In this document: one piece after another, positions 46,340 through 59,300 of the stretch
Layout of the letters: each line of letters starts with the position of its first letter
How positions within the stretch are numbered: the stretch's first letter is position 1
Source of the DNA: Dermanyssus gallinae
Taxonomy: Eukaryota; Arthropoda; Arachnida; Mesostigmata; Dermanyssidae
Assembly (NCBI GenBank): GCA_003439945.1
Contig: QVRM01002802.1
Location: forward strand, 1 to 64,000
Reading direction: 5' to 3'
Length of the DNA stretch: 64,000 bases
Made by a program: the position numbers and the translations under genes
Notes under the pieces: model-generated
The model's input: only the letters and a program-made list of their open reading frames with translations
Database searches by the model: none
Told to the model about the DNA's origin: nothing

Positions 46340-47610
46340 TGTATTCTATTATCCATGATTCTTGAACGAACTCAAAACGAAGATCTGCTTCCTGATTTCT
46401 TCAAGGTGGCCATCGTGTATCCTGTGCACAAAAAGGGAGATACAACGTGCGCTGAAAATAAACGGAATGTTTCACTGACATGCACACCGTCAAAGTTGTT
46501 CAAGAGTGTTATCAGAGACACCATTTATCGGAACGCTGATTCGCAAAACCTGATTTGTGAAGAACAGCTTGCCCGCCGACCCGGAAAATCCACTGTTTTA
46601 CAGCTATTGATGTGTGAGCAAGACTTCGGAGAAATATTGAATCGAGCAGACTGCTTCGACGTGCTGTATTTTGACTTTAAGTCAGCTTTCGAATCCACCA
46701 CCCACAATAAACCGTTAGACTGTATATCCCGACGCGGCGTAGGACCAAAAATTCTACGTTGGATAAAAAGCTTTCTGACTGATAGAAGTTTTTTTGTAAA
46801 GGTTAACGACTTTTTCTCGACTCCCGCTAAGGTCACCTCAGGCTGTCCGCAAGGAACAGTTCTTGACTGCTTATGCTACATTTTGTATACGAACTCAATT
46901 TTATCCATAATACCCGATGAGATATCGACGAAAGTATATGCTGATGACGTAAAAATATATACACGCTCCAATTCTACATCAGACTGTGAACGCATGCAGA
47001 GATGCATAGACAATTTTTATGAATGGACGCAGAAATTAGACTTGAAACTGTCGATCCTAAAGTGTAAAATAATGCACTTTGGAAGAAGAAATCATCACTT
47101 TGTATATAAAATCGACAATGTTCCACTCGAAAATTTAATTGCTATGAGGGACTTAGGGATTATGACACCTGACATAAAATGTTCAGAGCAGGTCGACAAG
47201 TCGCGCTCAAGGCGACGAAAAGATGCAACTGGATCCTCAGATTCTTCATTTTTAAAAATCCAGAACTGTATATAAAATTATTTGATACTTATGTAAAACT
47301 AATCCTGACGTATGCCTCTCAAGTGTGGTACCCCATGAACGAGAAAGATAGACGACTACTGAGAGGTGTGATAAAGAAATTCACACGCGGAGTGTCTTAT
47401 CGTTGTGACGTCCCACCGACGCAAAACGTTGTTAAAGATATCATAGACACATTTAAAGAACTTGACTGTAAATTTGCCAATTATGCTTTCTGCAATGAGG
47501 AGTTTTGCAGCTTCTTTTTTGATCGCATACCAACGACCACAAGACCTCAAGTGAGATACGAGTCTAAATGCATAGCTCGAAAAGAGATCGTTATGTTGCT
47601 GTTCCCCTGA
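46340..47610 (+). mobile_element. CR1/Jockey-like LINE, RT domain, frameshifted
   Basis: An open frame of 306 codons (46355-47275) carries most RT motifs in order: VAIVYPVHKKGD, LYFDFKSAFES, VTSGCPQGTVL and the catalytic VYADDVKIYTRS. A second frame from 47179 continues with the C-terminal part (FFIFKNPELYIKLFDTYVKL), so a frameshift lies near 47150-47200. The 5' end with the endonuclease is missing. Among the LINEs here this RT is the most intact, but the copy cannot be active. Confidence 0.85.
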
Positions 47611-49216
47611 AGGATTACCAGGACATACAACTGACGCACACCCGAGAGGGAATTGGTCACTTGATGCTAAAACAAATTCTTATCCTTTATGTAAATAAAG
47701 CGCGTATTCTAATATCGTTACCTACAACCGCGTTACATTTTGTTGTATGCTTCCACATGTGTGTGACAAATTAGGACGGCTCACAAATGACGCTTTTATG
47801 GAAGACCTTTCGGGCACGTCTTAAATAGTTACAACTTTCAAACCTATCAATTTGTTTGTGTCAATGGTTGTACGTTGTTCACGATTCGTTACGTGTCCTC
47901 CTTGACCAACTGTCAGCCACGCATCTTGCGTCCTCTGTTTGGTGTGAACATTCTGCTGCTGCTGCTTCTATGTTGTTTTGGCCCATCTTAAATTTACAGA
48001 CGTCGAGAGATCCCGGTGTTGATGCCTGCATGCGAGTTTCGTTGAGATGTTTTGCACGTTGCAATGTTTGTTGCCATTGGGATAAATGTCGTTGCAGCGC
48101 TGGCTGGCTCGTTGGACAGCTGAGATTGTCGCGGAGGTGCTAGTGCTAATATTGCCGGTGATCAACATATTGACGGTCTTTGTTAATCCGTCAATTTTCT
48201 TCTTGAGTGAGTGCATATCGTTGTGACAGCCACAGTTGGTCTTTATATTTGCACTGTTAGTTGCCACAGTAACAGCAACTTCTTTCCAAAAGCATGATTT
48301 ACAGTTTGTAGTGTATAAATCGGTATTTGATACGCACAGTGAGTGTGGATGGGTTTACGGCAGCCCTTCCAAAGAGTGCAGTCCTTTACTTGCTGGATAT
48401 TACAACACAAGTGACACATAGAAGGCCTCGATTGCTCTCTCTCTCTCCAGTTAGTAACAGCAAAATAACAAGTGCCATGGAACGAATGATTTGTGACTGG
48501 GACATCGTCGAGGCAGACGCTTTAAAACGCTTCCCGTATCACCTGCTGTAGTATGTATTTGGGTGAGATGGTTGTTTGACTGCAGTAGCACGTCAGCTGA
48601 GGTCAGGTTTTTCTTTAATAAATACACCAATGCTAGAGAGTACAGAAACTGCGTCCGTCTTGCAGAATGATCTAAGGAGATAAACGCAATTCGACGCCCC
48701 TAATCGACGCGTATACCGACGAAAACACAAATAATCCGAAAAATCATTTGTCAGTTTCATTAGATTAGCGAATAGCTTAATCCAAATGTTTTTCATGAAC
48801 AATCCACAATATTTTACCCGTTTTACTTTGATAAAACTGAATGCCTAAAACTCTTAAGAATAGATGTCATTACTAATCAGAACGTTATTCTCAATGTCAT
48901 CTTGTTTCTTGATGCTTCCACTAAATTCCACTAAAAAACCATCGTGGAAGCATGGCCAATCTTCATTCTAAATTATTCAGAATTACACAGCTCTTACAAA
49001 AAATAGCAACTCATAGAAATCACATCGTGAAAGTACCGTACGTTATAAACGCTGAACATGTTATTAACATATATAAGTGTATGTCAATTGAGTACTATAG
49101 CGTTTACGACTAGATATAAATTAACTTAAGTAAGCAGCAATTCCGCTTTTCCGCAGCCATTGGTTTTCCTCTCGCTGAAATGAGTACCCTGTTCGTAAGG
49201 ATAAGCTTCACCATCA
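47611..49216. other. Intergenic stretch before RpLP0 3' end
   Basis: The first part is probably the 3' flank of the LINE. A minus-strand frame at 47968-48267 has a coiled-coil-like segment but no firm identity. No gene supported. Confidence 0.45.
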
Positions 49217-49222
49217 TTTATT
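49217..49222 (-). promoter_or_regulatory. Poly(A) signal of RpLP0
   Basis: AATAAA on the minus strand, about 205 nt beyond the RpLP0 stop codon. Confidence 0.65.
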
Positions 49223-49427
49223 GACAATGTCACTCCACCTCAGCTGTTTGTTTTTTGGCCGAATGAGTGTTAGCTGGCCGAAAGGCTTCTGTCGAAGTGT
49301 TTTCCGCCCTCTAGATACAATGCTTTCATCGCCATGCGACCTGTGAACAGTGGTATAGCAGGCCCGTCGAGTTGCCGTCCGAGGCGATCTTACAACAAAG
49401 CTGTCAAGCTTTTTCGACTCGCTGTCT

Positions 49428-50845
49428 TTAGTCGAACAGGCCGAAACCCATATCATCATCCTCTTCTTCGGACTCTTCCTTCTTTTCGGCTACAGCCTCC
49501 TTCTTCGCAGGAGATGCGCCAGCAGCGGCCGCGGGAGCAGCGACAGCAGCAAACTTGGTCGGGTCCTTGAGGTACTCCTTGGCCATCTTGGCGGCCTCGA
49601 ACTCGATGTCGGTGGCAAGCGCGATCGAGATGAGGTTTTTGAGTCCGTTGACCATCGAGTGCGGCGCCGATGCAAGCGTCGGGTAGCCGATCTTCAGCGA
49701 AACCGCCGCCACATTTCGCACTCCAACCATGAAGCGTGCCTTGAGGTCCTCAGGCGTGATGTCCAGAACTTCTGGGGCGAAGATAGTGCCGTTGTCGTAC
49801 ACCTGATCAGAGCGACATGGAAACGCTTATTCACGGCAATGATGATAACTATTCGACGCAGTCGACCCCGACCGTTTAGTTCCGCGCAGTTCAGATAATG
49901 CAAGACAATGTTCACACCGACCAGTTCAATAGAGGTGTCAGAAATGTTAGCTTGAATCATCACAAAATGATCTTCGTCACCTGTCAATGTCAGGACGATA
50001 ATAATGTATTATGTCGCATACGAGACAAATACTCACAGCCTGGATGATAAGACCGTACGAGAAGGGCGAGATGTTGAGCATGTTCAGAAGAGTGGCCTCG
50101 GAGGCGCCGACCTTGTCTCCAACTTTGATGAGATGGATATCGTTGATAATTTCGATCGTTCCCTTCGAGATCTTCGTGGGAATGTGTAGGGCCTGGAAGA
50201 ACGAAGTCTTCTCCGGACCAAGACCGGTGTTCTGCGCCGGCACATGCACGTCGACCGGAGCGATGGCTCCAGCACGCGCGGGTGCCTGGACCTTGTTGTT
50301 CATGATCTTCTCGCGCACCTCGCACAAATCTTCCTTGGTGAACACGAAGCCAACGTTGCCCTTGATGTTCGGAAGCAGCTTTTCGAGGGTGGGGATTGTT
50401 TTCCAGATGGCCCTTGATGGCCTTGCGCATCATCGTGTTTTTGCCCATCCGAAGCACGGCGGTGCCTCGAAGGGAGACACGAATCTGCTGCATTTGCTTT
50501 GACCCTATGACAAGTCACAAACATTGCCAAAAGTGAGAAATTCATATCAGATTGCAAGAGTTTCAATTTTTCGCTTTGTTTTTCTTTTTCTGCTGAATGA
50601 TGTCAGTAACGAACGTTATGAACACACGGTGTTTCGTAAGAGGTGTCAGAAATTGCTTTCGTTCAATCATCATACATCAATCAAGTGCGTACTCTTCCGA
50701 CAAAAAACTTCTTGTATTATGCTTGGTTAGCTTACTTACCGACATTGTCAACTCCGACGATGAAGCATTTTGGGTACTCATCCATCAACTGGATGAGTTT
50801 AAGGAAGTAGTTGGACTTCCACGCCTTCCTGTCCCCCTTAACCAT
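49428..50845 (-). CDS. RpLP0: 60S acidic ribosomal protein P0
   Basis: Three exons: 50845-50740, 50504-50037 and 49802-49428 (TAA). P0 anchors the P1/P2 stalk on the large ribosomal subunit and contacts the GTPase-associated rRNA. Support: [20 protein letters not shown] and GVDNVG at the start; [17 protein letters not shown] and [18 protein letters not shown] in exon 2; [29 protein letters not shown] in exon 3; an Ala-rich hinge; and the acidic tail ending [10 protein letters not shown], the family hallmark. Donors GTAAGT and GTGAGT are strong. Exon 2 contains one base more than the frame allows. An extra base in the run at 50391-50394 would break an otherwise perfect protein, and this is probably an assembly error. 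Length (about 314) matches the family. Confidence 0.95.
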
Positions 50846-52394
50846 CTTGATGTCAAGCAGTTAGGGGTTATCCGAAGATATATTAAGGACTGAAACGGTA
50901 ACCGAACACACAAAAAGGCAAAAATAAACATTTGGTGAGTACAGTTGCTAGTAGGCGCAATTAGCTAATAAATACACGCTGTTAGTTCATGCTAGTTTTA
51001 TTTTTAAAGAAAGTTAGTTAGTTTTATGCACTTGTATTCTTCGTAAAGTTTTTCAGACACAAGTATTTCAACACGAGCTGTCCGTAATGGATGACTATCC
51101 ATCAGCGGATCGCACAAGAGGTGTCTGTGAATTGGTTACCTATTCATGGCCGGCAACAAACTGCCATATAGTTTTTTTTTATCTGCTAACATCAATAAAT
51201 GGACATCGAGCAGAACTGGTGTACGGGCTGTATATTGGCCGCCATAGCGAACGCGTGCATGTATTACATTCGAAACACGATCACTGCACTATGTTTGGCC
51301 ACGTGCGTGCGGTAGACTTTGACGAACGTTTTATACATAAATCCTGACCTAGCTTATGTTCTCGACACACGGTGCCCTAACGGCAACCATCCTATAAGTT
51401 CACATCGTCGCCTTTGCACTCCTCGGTCACTATCCGAGTGGCAATATGACAAAACTTTGTAATTTCGTTCACCGCCACAACCGACCTGGTAGGTAGACGA
51501 ACGGAAAAGGACTCCGAAACAGGAAGCGAACGCAGACCGCGTGCCAGCACAGCGGTCGGCGTTCGATGCCGCTGGGTTGTGCCAGCCGCTCTAGCGTGGC
51601 GGCATTTTCAAATTGTAAACACGGTTGGCTACTACGGTGGAACCGTTGTACTCAACCGTATATATATATATATATATATAATATATATATTCATATATTG
51701 GCTCAAGTTGCCGAACCGAATGAAAAGAGGAAGATTGGAAGAAGGCTGGAGCGCAAGGAAGACAGCGCAGACGTCTTGTACGACTCTCGAGCTACACGAC
51801 AGGCAGACTTGTTATTGATTAAATGCGTTTATTGACGCTTAGATTTGCATTTGATAATTGCTATTTTTCATAATATTATCTAATAGCACACATTAATTTT
51901 GAGCTTCATTAAGCACATATCTTGCTCGGAGCCCCTTTTATGAGATTACAATGTATAATTTGTATTTGCCATTTTCACCTATTTACAGTATGTTGCAACA
52001 TGGTTTGTATTTCTTGTATTATATGTTTATATATATATATATATATATATATCTTTTTTTATATATTGATATATACCAACTACCAGAGTTTCGAGATAAT
52101 GCTCTCTAGGATCGCATTTGAATCTTAGCCAAGACTTTATCCGCCCGACGGAGGCCGGTACTGTATTCCAGTAGGGGACTCCAAAGTTTCCTATCGATAG
52201 CTGTGACTGGTTGGAGTTGGCGTGTGACAGAGTAAGCAAGCTAGATGTGTTACTTCTTGTAGATATTGGTTCTGCTGATTATTTCAACTCATGTAATACA
52301 TTTTGGTACAAGTCTTATTTGACTCCTACGATTATTCATTCGCACATCAATGAAACGGTCAATGAGGTTTGAGCTCACAAGTTGGGATAGTTGC

Positions 52395-52426
<32 letters not shown>

Positions 52427-52865
52427 TTAACACTTTATGCACACGATCCATTGGCCTGTAATTTCCAAAAAGTAGAGTAGGCCCAGATAGTTACAACTAT
52501 AAATCCACCGAACAAAATGTAGTGGTGGAGTGGTATTTTAAGCAATTCCTTCCTAGTTTAAAGTGTGTGTGATTCAAGTTAAAGGCAATTATTTAGTCTA
52601 TTTAAATAAGGGACGAAGTGGTTTATGATTACGTCTGCGAATCTCGCGCCACCAGGATTTGCAATACCGTGGCACATATTTATTTAGCCACGCTATTACA
52701 AATCCAGGTAGGTTATAATAATTTGTAGTCAATGCTATTCATTTAATGCTATTGATTGTGTGGTGAATACAAAATAACAATATCTCTCTTTGCATACATG
52801 GAAGGATTCATTTCTATAATTTGAGCAATTAGATGCTAGAGTAGGTTGCGGAGTGAGCTGTATCT

Positions 52866-52916
52866 ACCGTACGAGAAGGGTGAAATGTTGAGCATATTCA
52901 GAAGGGCTACCTCGGA
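52866..52916 (-). pseudogene. RpLP0 exon 2-like fragment
   Basis: This block matches 50052-50102 in RpLP0 exon 2, with seven differences in 51 bases, in the same orientation. Minus-strand translation keeps [13 protein letters not shown]. Three changes are synonymous; four cluster in the two codons after SE. Nothing else of RpLP0 is seen nearby. Either a short pseudogene fragment or a relic exon. Confidence 0.75.
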
Positions 52917-53269
52917 TGGACAAGGGCATAGGGCTAAAGTAATGGCATATAGTAGTCTCTTATCAGTAACTAGACTAGGACAAGTGGATTCAATTATGCT
53001 TAGAAGCCTTGAAGTAACTGATGAGCCTTGAAGTAACGATTACATCTGCCTGTCCGGCAGGAGATGCAAAGGAAATAATGCTCAGTCGTTTCTGTTGTGC
53101 GTTTCAAGCCTTCTTATTTTAGTTTTAATGCAGGCGCAGTAGCTGTGGTCGTTTAGACTTCTTCTTGCAGACATATCGTTAAAATTTAAACCACCTAAAG
53201 CTATAAAAGTGCTTTTAAATAATTATAGAGGATATGTCGCCTCGAAATGATTCAACTAGAAACTCACAC

Positions 53270-53430
53270 AGAGCCCTAAGGTAGCTTGAATCAGGAAGAA
53301 TAGCAGAGGCGCCTCTCCCACGGCTACCAAGCAACGCCAAGTGCTACCGAGCATGTGAGGGGGTGGGGAGGAATTCAGGCGTAGTGGGTTTGTGAGTCCC
53401 ACACTAGACACGCAAGCATGTACATTCCCG
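53270..53430 (+). repeat. Dispersed short repeat family B, copy 4
   Basis: It contains GGGTGGGGAGGAATTCAGG, CGTAGTGGGTTTGTGAGTCC and CACACTAGACACG. It is the clearest forward copy. The family has no RT and may be a SINE or LINE 3' end. Confidence 0.75.
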
Positions 53431-54218
53431 AAACCTTCCACAAAAAGGTAGCCTGACATATATTTAAACATAAGCATTTTTGACAAATGCAGTTTAACAT
53501 TTAAGTGATTGGAGCCACATTGCGCTGTCAACAGCGTGATTTTTTGAAGAGTAAAGTATGAGAGAGAGAAGATTACTATGCTTTGCAATATCAATCAACG
53601 AAGCCGCCGGGCCACTATGTCGTGGCAACTGTGCGCTAGGCAGTGTTGAGAAGTCAACCTGCGGCAGAACGGGCAGATATTCATAGGTTACTTGAAAGCG
53701 TTTGATTTGACCAACAGAGCTAGAAAGTACATTTGCTACCCAGGTAGCACGTGTTCGCGACTAATGCCACTAGTAAATAAGACCACTTCTAAATTCTCTG
53801 CGGTGGACGCAGCTGACTGGATGCCTGTCTCTAAACAATAATTTCTCTGCGTCTGGGGACGCTGCTATCGGGTCGAGCCACGCAACATGACACAACCTTG
53901 ATTATGTCTCGTTATCATACAAGCAGTGGTCGTTATAATGATGAGTAAATTAGACTCTTCAATTTACAACCATCATCTTTGGAATCTCAAGAGATAGTAA
54001 CAGACGCCACAATATTCATACTCTTACACTATGAATAACAAGTGCAAGGTGGGCAACACTAACCATAGTCACTGCCGCCGCCACTACAACTATTAATAGG
54101 CATGTAGAACTGTACTTTAATTCCTATTAACAGTTATGTCTCATATGCAGGATATTTGCTCTTGGTAAATAAACGGTGACATGCAATCGCTTTTTGCATT
54201 GCATGTTTGTGCCCAACG

Positions 54219-54251
<33 letters not shown>

Positions 54252-55769
54252 ATTCAATTAAAATTGAATTTGGACAGAGAAACAACGTTTTTTTTAAATA
54301 CTTGAAAAACAGCTTTAGGTGGTCTACTTTTTGCATTCTTCTCAAAAATGTATATTATCTCCGCAGACGTTGATCAACTTAAAAAGCCTCGACCAGGTCG
54401 AAATGCACGTTCAGAAGCGAACCCTGGAACTCCTAAAAACGCCTCAGCAACGTTCGCCGCGTTGAAATGTGTTGTGGAAAGGCGCTCATTGAGAACCAGC
54501 AACTGGACCGATTGCCTTGGAGAGATACTATGATGCTATCGTAAACATAGGGTTACATAGAGCCCCCAGTGCATTTATAATAAGCCAAATAACTACAACG
54601 TTGATAATTGTGTATGCACTTTTTATTGGAACTTGTGACATAGGATATTATCATTAGCTGAGTATACAGAACTTGATGGCTCGTCCCTATCAACCAAAGT
54701 TAAAGAGCTACTCTCAACGTAGAAACTGTATGACGACTTATTATATACATTGAGGCAATGGTAAATAAAACTCGATCAAAAATAATAAACAGAATACTTT
54801 TAGAGAGGAAAATTAATCAAATAGTAATGTTGTTTACTCCGCATCCTGCCTCCTAGGCTCATACACTGATTTGCAAGATTGTACAGCTCTTGGACGGCTT
54901 GGTGAATGTCGTCGCTTGGACTCGTCTTTAGGATATGCGCCACACTTTGCTGAGACCCGGATCCTGGCCAGAAACACAATATTTAAATTTGCATTTCACT
55001 TTTGGGAGCCGGACGTGTCTGCAGACACTATGAGGCGTTGAGCTGTTCTAAAGCAGTTTCCTGTCAAAATCTTCGTTATAGTAACCGCCTTGTGAGCAGA
55101 GCTCACTCGAGTTCATGAAGTGGACATTTGACAGAACTGTCTGACTTCAACTGCTAATATATAAGTAAAATGAGGTCCGTACTGTTGAGAGCTAAGCATT
55201 GCCGTCGTTCGCGTATAAATTGCAAGGCTATGAAGCGCACAAACAAAAAGCGTCCCATAACCTAGCTGAAGCGCATACACTGACAAAACGTTATTCAACC
55301 TGCTCGTTTAGACCCATGATTGTTTACAATTGTATTTGGGACTGTCCACCGATTCGGACTTGCTAGACTGTCCTCCCTTTTATAAGTGAATAAAGACGTT
55401 TGCTATGATTTGAGTACATAGAGGTAGTCACTTGATGATTTTGAGTGAACTCCCGGCTATCCTACTATACCGTGTCAATCTCCGACGCTATGCACTGGCT
55501 AGACATTACGAAAAGCTAATATGTTTCTAATGTATTTTAGAACCACAAATATTCATTCGTCTCACTCAATGTTGAGAAAGAATAAGGTATTTGTGATGAC
55601 AAAAATCCTAACGAATCGTAGATTTATTGAGTGGTGAGTTAGTTAATTAGTCAGTGAATGACTAAAACCATTGCAACCGAGAAGGTTCATGGCAATAGCT
55701 GAGCATTGAAGTCGTCTCCATCACTGTTGTATAATAAGATGGTGTCCAGACCAAGTTTGGCAGATATAT

Positions 55770-55990
55770 CTAAAAAAGAAAAGCGGTGTAGAATGGGTAT
55801 ACGATACTTCAAGAGCGAGTGGGCTATTGGAAGTTGACAGAGCAGAGATGTTGGACACAAGGATACAGCGAGCTAAATATATAAGAGGGGGAAAGTACAG
55901 AATCTCGAACTTGCTGGGTTTGGTGAGATCACAGATAGACCTGTCGCAGGCCTATCTGATGCCTAGCCCTAGGACCAAATGTTAAAAAAG
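55770..55990 (+). repeat. LINE-like dispersed repeat, copy 2
   Basis: It shares TTCAAGAGCGAGTGGGCTAT, GATGTTGGACACAAGGATA and CAGCGAGCTAAATAT with 39390-39480. An AATCAATCAAT tail follows at 56164. Confidence 0.55.
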
Positions 55991-56384
55991 ATCACGTCGA
56001 TATTACAAAAAAGAGGTTGTCCCATTGGAAGGTAAATACTCAGTAGGTAATAGAGGATACGTTGATGATATGGACGTGTAGGTAATATATATGCTGCCGC
56101 TCTAAGCGCCCCTAATATAAACGGGTGACATATATATTTAGGTATACATATTAAGCGAATAATAAATCAATCAATATATGATTTTATTTTTTCTGAGCTG
56201 AGTGGCTTATATATTTATATATATATATAGTCTCTCTCTCCATATATATATATATATAGTCAGGGGTTTTCCACTGAATGGCGGAGACTCGATCTGTTCG
56301 CCTCGCCGAATTGTAGCCCTTTGACTCTTCGATTCTAGTCCCGGCATGTCGAGACCGCGTTTGGCAATCTAGGCCGTGCAGTTG

Positions 56385-59300
56385 CTAGGCGTCGCCGGCC
56401 AGTTCGGGTATCTGCATGGAGAACACGACGTATGAAGCGATCAGACCCAGCGAGGTGACGAAGGTTCCTCGGTCCATGGTGTAGAATCGGCCGGCAGTGA
56501 TACTTACTCCGTGGACGTTCATCTGACTCTGCGTTAGCTCCAGCTGGTGTTCATACATCTCCGAGTTGCTTCTTAAGGCGAACTGCAGCGGCACACAAAC
56601 AAACGGGCACTAGTTTATCATATATATATATATATATATATATATAGATGAGTGGCTAGAATACTTTGCGGAAATATTCACCCGCGACTGTGTCCTGCCG
56701 GAAAGAAAAGTCCTCCCCGCACACAGAGAACATGAGAGCGATGAACCGTGGAGTGACTACACAGATGAAGATGTCCTTCAGGGTATCATGACAAGAAAAT
56801 ATGAAAAGTCTGCCGGACCTAACCAGATTGTTTACGAACATCTCAAAGCTTCCATTTTGTTAACCGTCCCTGTCCACACAGTTATGTTAAGGCGCAATCC
56901 CAAACCAGTGGAGAAAAAGTCTTTTGCAGCCAACTTTTAAGGGAAAGGGTGATACTACAGAGCCAGAAAACTACCTCGGTATAGCACAAACCAGTCTAGT
57001 ATACGAGGTTCTTACATCGCTCCTTGCCAAAGGATCTTTCTAGAATGTTTCAAGTATTTATTGGCAGAGCAAAATGGACTTCTTCCAGGGCGTTCGGCTA
57101 AAAGAGCACTTACAGATGTAATAGAGCACCAAAGGACTCAAAACAAAATGTTACGTGAGCAGTTTTATTGATTTTATAACAGCTTTTGATGCAGTCTCGA
57201 GAGATCGGCCTTTACTCACTCTCCGTAAAGATTTCAACATTGAAGGCCAAATGTATACCCTTATCCGAGATCATTGCACGAAGATTGCACGAAGTAAGCT
57301 GCGAAAATAAGCTGAACCTCAACGTGTCAAAGACAAACGTGATGCGTTTTATCAGAGGAGCTTGTGCTCAAAGTGACTATACCATAAATATTGGTGGGCG
57401 GGCATGCACTAGAATTGGTAAAGAACTGTACCTGGGAATAACACTATCACCCAAACTTTGTTTTACTAGGCATATTGAAGAAACGAGAGTGAGGGCTGAA
57501 TCACACAGAACAGCAAAACATAAAATGTTAGTAAAATTGTACTTCCAAAATGCCTTTAACATGATGCAAAGAGACCACATTTTAAATTCTGTAAAACAGC
57601 AAACTCCTGGGCTATACGCCGCTATCTACCAGATGTATCGTTTTCCGTCCAACCTCTATTGGCAAGGAAGGACTATACTGTCAACGTGTGGGCCTGCCCT
57701 CTTCTGCATAGGATTATCTGAGTTACAGGCACGATTGCAGTCCGAATTGCGACCGTGGTGCTTAGACGATGGACTACTTGCAGACGATTTGCCTGCTGTT
57801 CTCTGCGACATTAGAAAGGTCTAGGACTTCGAGGCTGTCTCGGGCCTAAAGTTCAACGACAATAAATGTGAGCTCCTTGTTTTATAGCACGACGACAGAG
57901 AGAAAACTGCTGTCGCAGTACGGGCAAAACTACCCAATATCATTAACGGAGGAAAACGTCGAATTGCTGGGTGCAACAATAACTGACGCAGCAGCTGTGA
58001 GTGCTCTCAAAAAGAAACTCACAGATGCAAAACGGTGGTGCAGTAGACTAAAACACCTAGACGCACACCCAGCCCTGTACCCTATACGGCAAAGACTCTC
58101 CACGCCTCGCCTTATTTATCTTTTACGATGTTCTCCTACGTACAAGAAAAATGACTTGCTATACGTTTTCAACGAGCTCCTCCGAACGATACTTGAGTGC
58201 TTACTCAATGTGCGCCTAGGAGACAACGCATGGGCGCAAGCAACGCTGCCCGTTAGCGCAGGTGGCCTAGGTGTTCGTACAGCCAAATATCTGGGCCTGT
58301 CGTGCTACGTGGGCTCAACCACAGATTTTAAACATCTGATGGATTCCATCGACCCGGAAGGTACATCGGAGGTGATATATCGGGCTTTGTGTACGAGCCT
58401 AGACGAATTTGAAGCACGATGGAAGACTCTACCGGTTTCTCCAACGCAATAATCTCCCGACCCCATTGTCGTGGAGCGGAAACAGGCCTCGCTTCTGTCT
58501 CAGACGACAACCACGGCTGAAAAGACTAGATAGACTACAAGCTTGCTTCGATCCGATGAGTGGAAAGTGGCTACAGGCCCTCCCCTCGCCGCAGCTAGGT
58601 ACGATGCTCGACAGTAACACACTCCGCATCATGTCTGGGGTGCGGCTGGGGAAGACGGTCTGTGCCGCCACCTACTCGACTGGTGTCGGTTCCCCGTAAT
58701 AACAGCAGGGGAACACGCTCTATCGTGCCGACCCAGCGCCGGTCGCCACTCACGACACTACGCACTAAACGACGTCATCTGCCGTGCACTACATAGTGCA
58801 CAGGTGCCGGTCGTGAAAGAGCCACTAGACCGTAGCGTCAATAGTGGGTTATGACAGGACGATCAAACCCTAACCCCTTGAAAAAGAGGTCGCCTACTTG
58901 TATGGGACGTTAACGTGTCGTGTACATTAGCCAGAAGCTACGTTGCTCGAACTAGCCAGAAAGATGGTGCCTCTGCTTGTCTTGCGGAGGACCGCAAACT
59001 GGTGAAATACAGAGAACTCGGTCCGCAGTTTATCGTCTAGCCAATCGCCATAGAACTTATGAACCCACGGGCGAAGAAACGTCAATTTTTTTCAAAGAGC
59101 TTAAAAAAGCTAAACGCGGTCACAAAGAATCCTCGTTTTGGAGAGTACCTACTGCTGCGCTTATCGATAGAGGTTCAGCGCAGAAACGCGGCGTCAGTCG
59201 ACGGGTCCCTTCCCTCGGCGGAAGGGTTTCCTGAGATTCCGTAGGAATATTGGTGTTCTTAATACTAATTTGATTAAATAAAACTGCATCTTTAAAGTCA

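Larger units (their letters stand above)
50846..56384. other. Intergenic stretch between RpLP0 and the gustatory receptor
   Basis: The RpLP0 promoter and any 5' UTR exon lie near 50846-51000. Frames at 51087-51347 and 51566-51835 are unrecognised. The stretch also holds short (TA)n arrays (51660, 52028, 52392, 54220, 56219), an RpLP0-like 51-bp block (52866), a family B repeat (53270) and a LINE-like repeat (55770). No host gene was supported. Confidence 0.5.

Noticed and set aside
47968..48267. Minus-strand 99-codon frame with a coiled-coil-like segment
   Set aside because: It might be a LINE ORF1 piece, but no zinc knuckle, RT or other support is near.
50011..50502. 163-codon plus-strand frame over RpLP0 exon 2
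   Set aside because: It is the antisense shadow of a highly conserved coding exon.
57186..57824. 212-codon plus-strand frame as a host gene
   Set aside because: It spans the ends of two different LINE reverse transcriptases and has no host-gene features.
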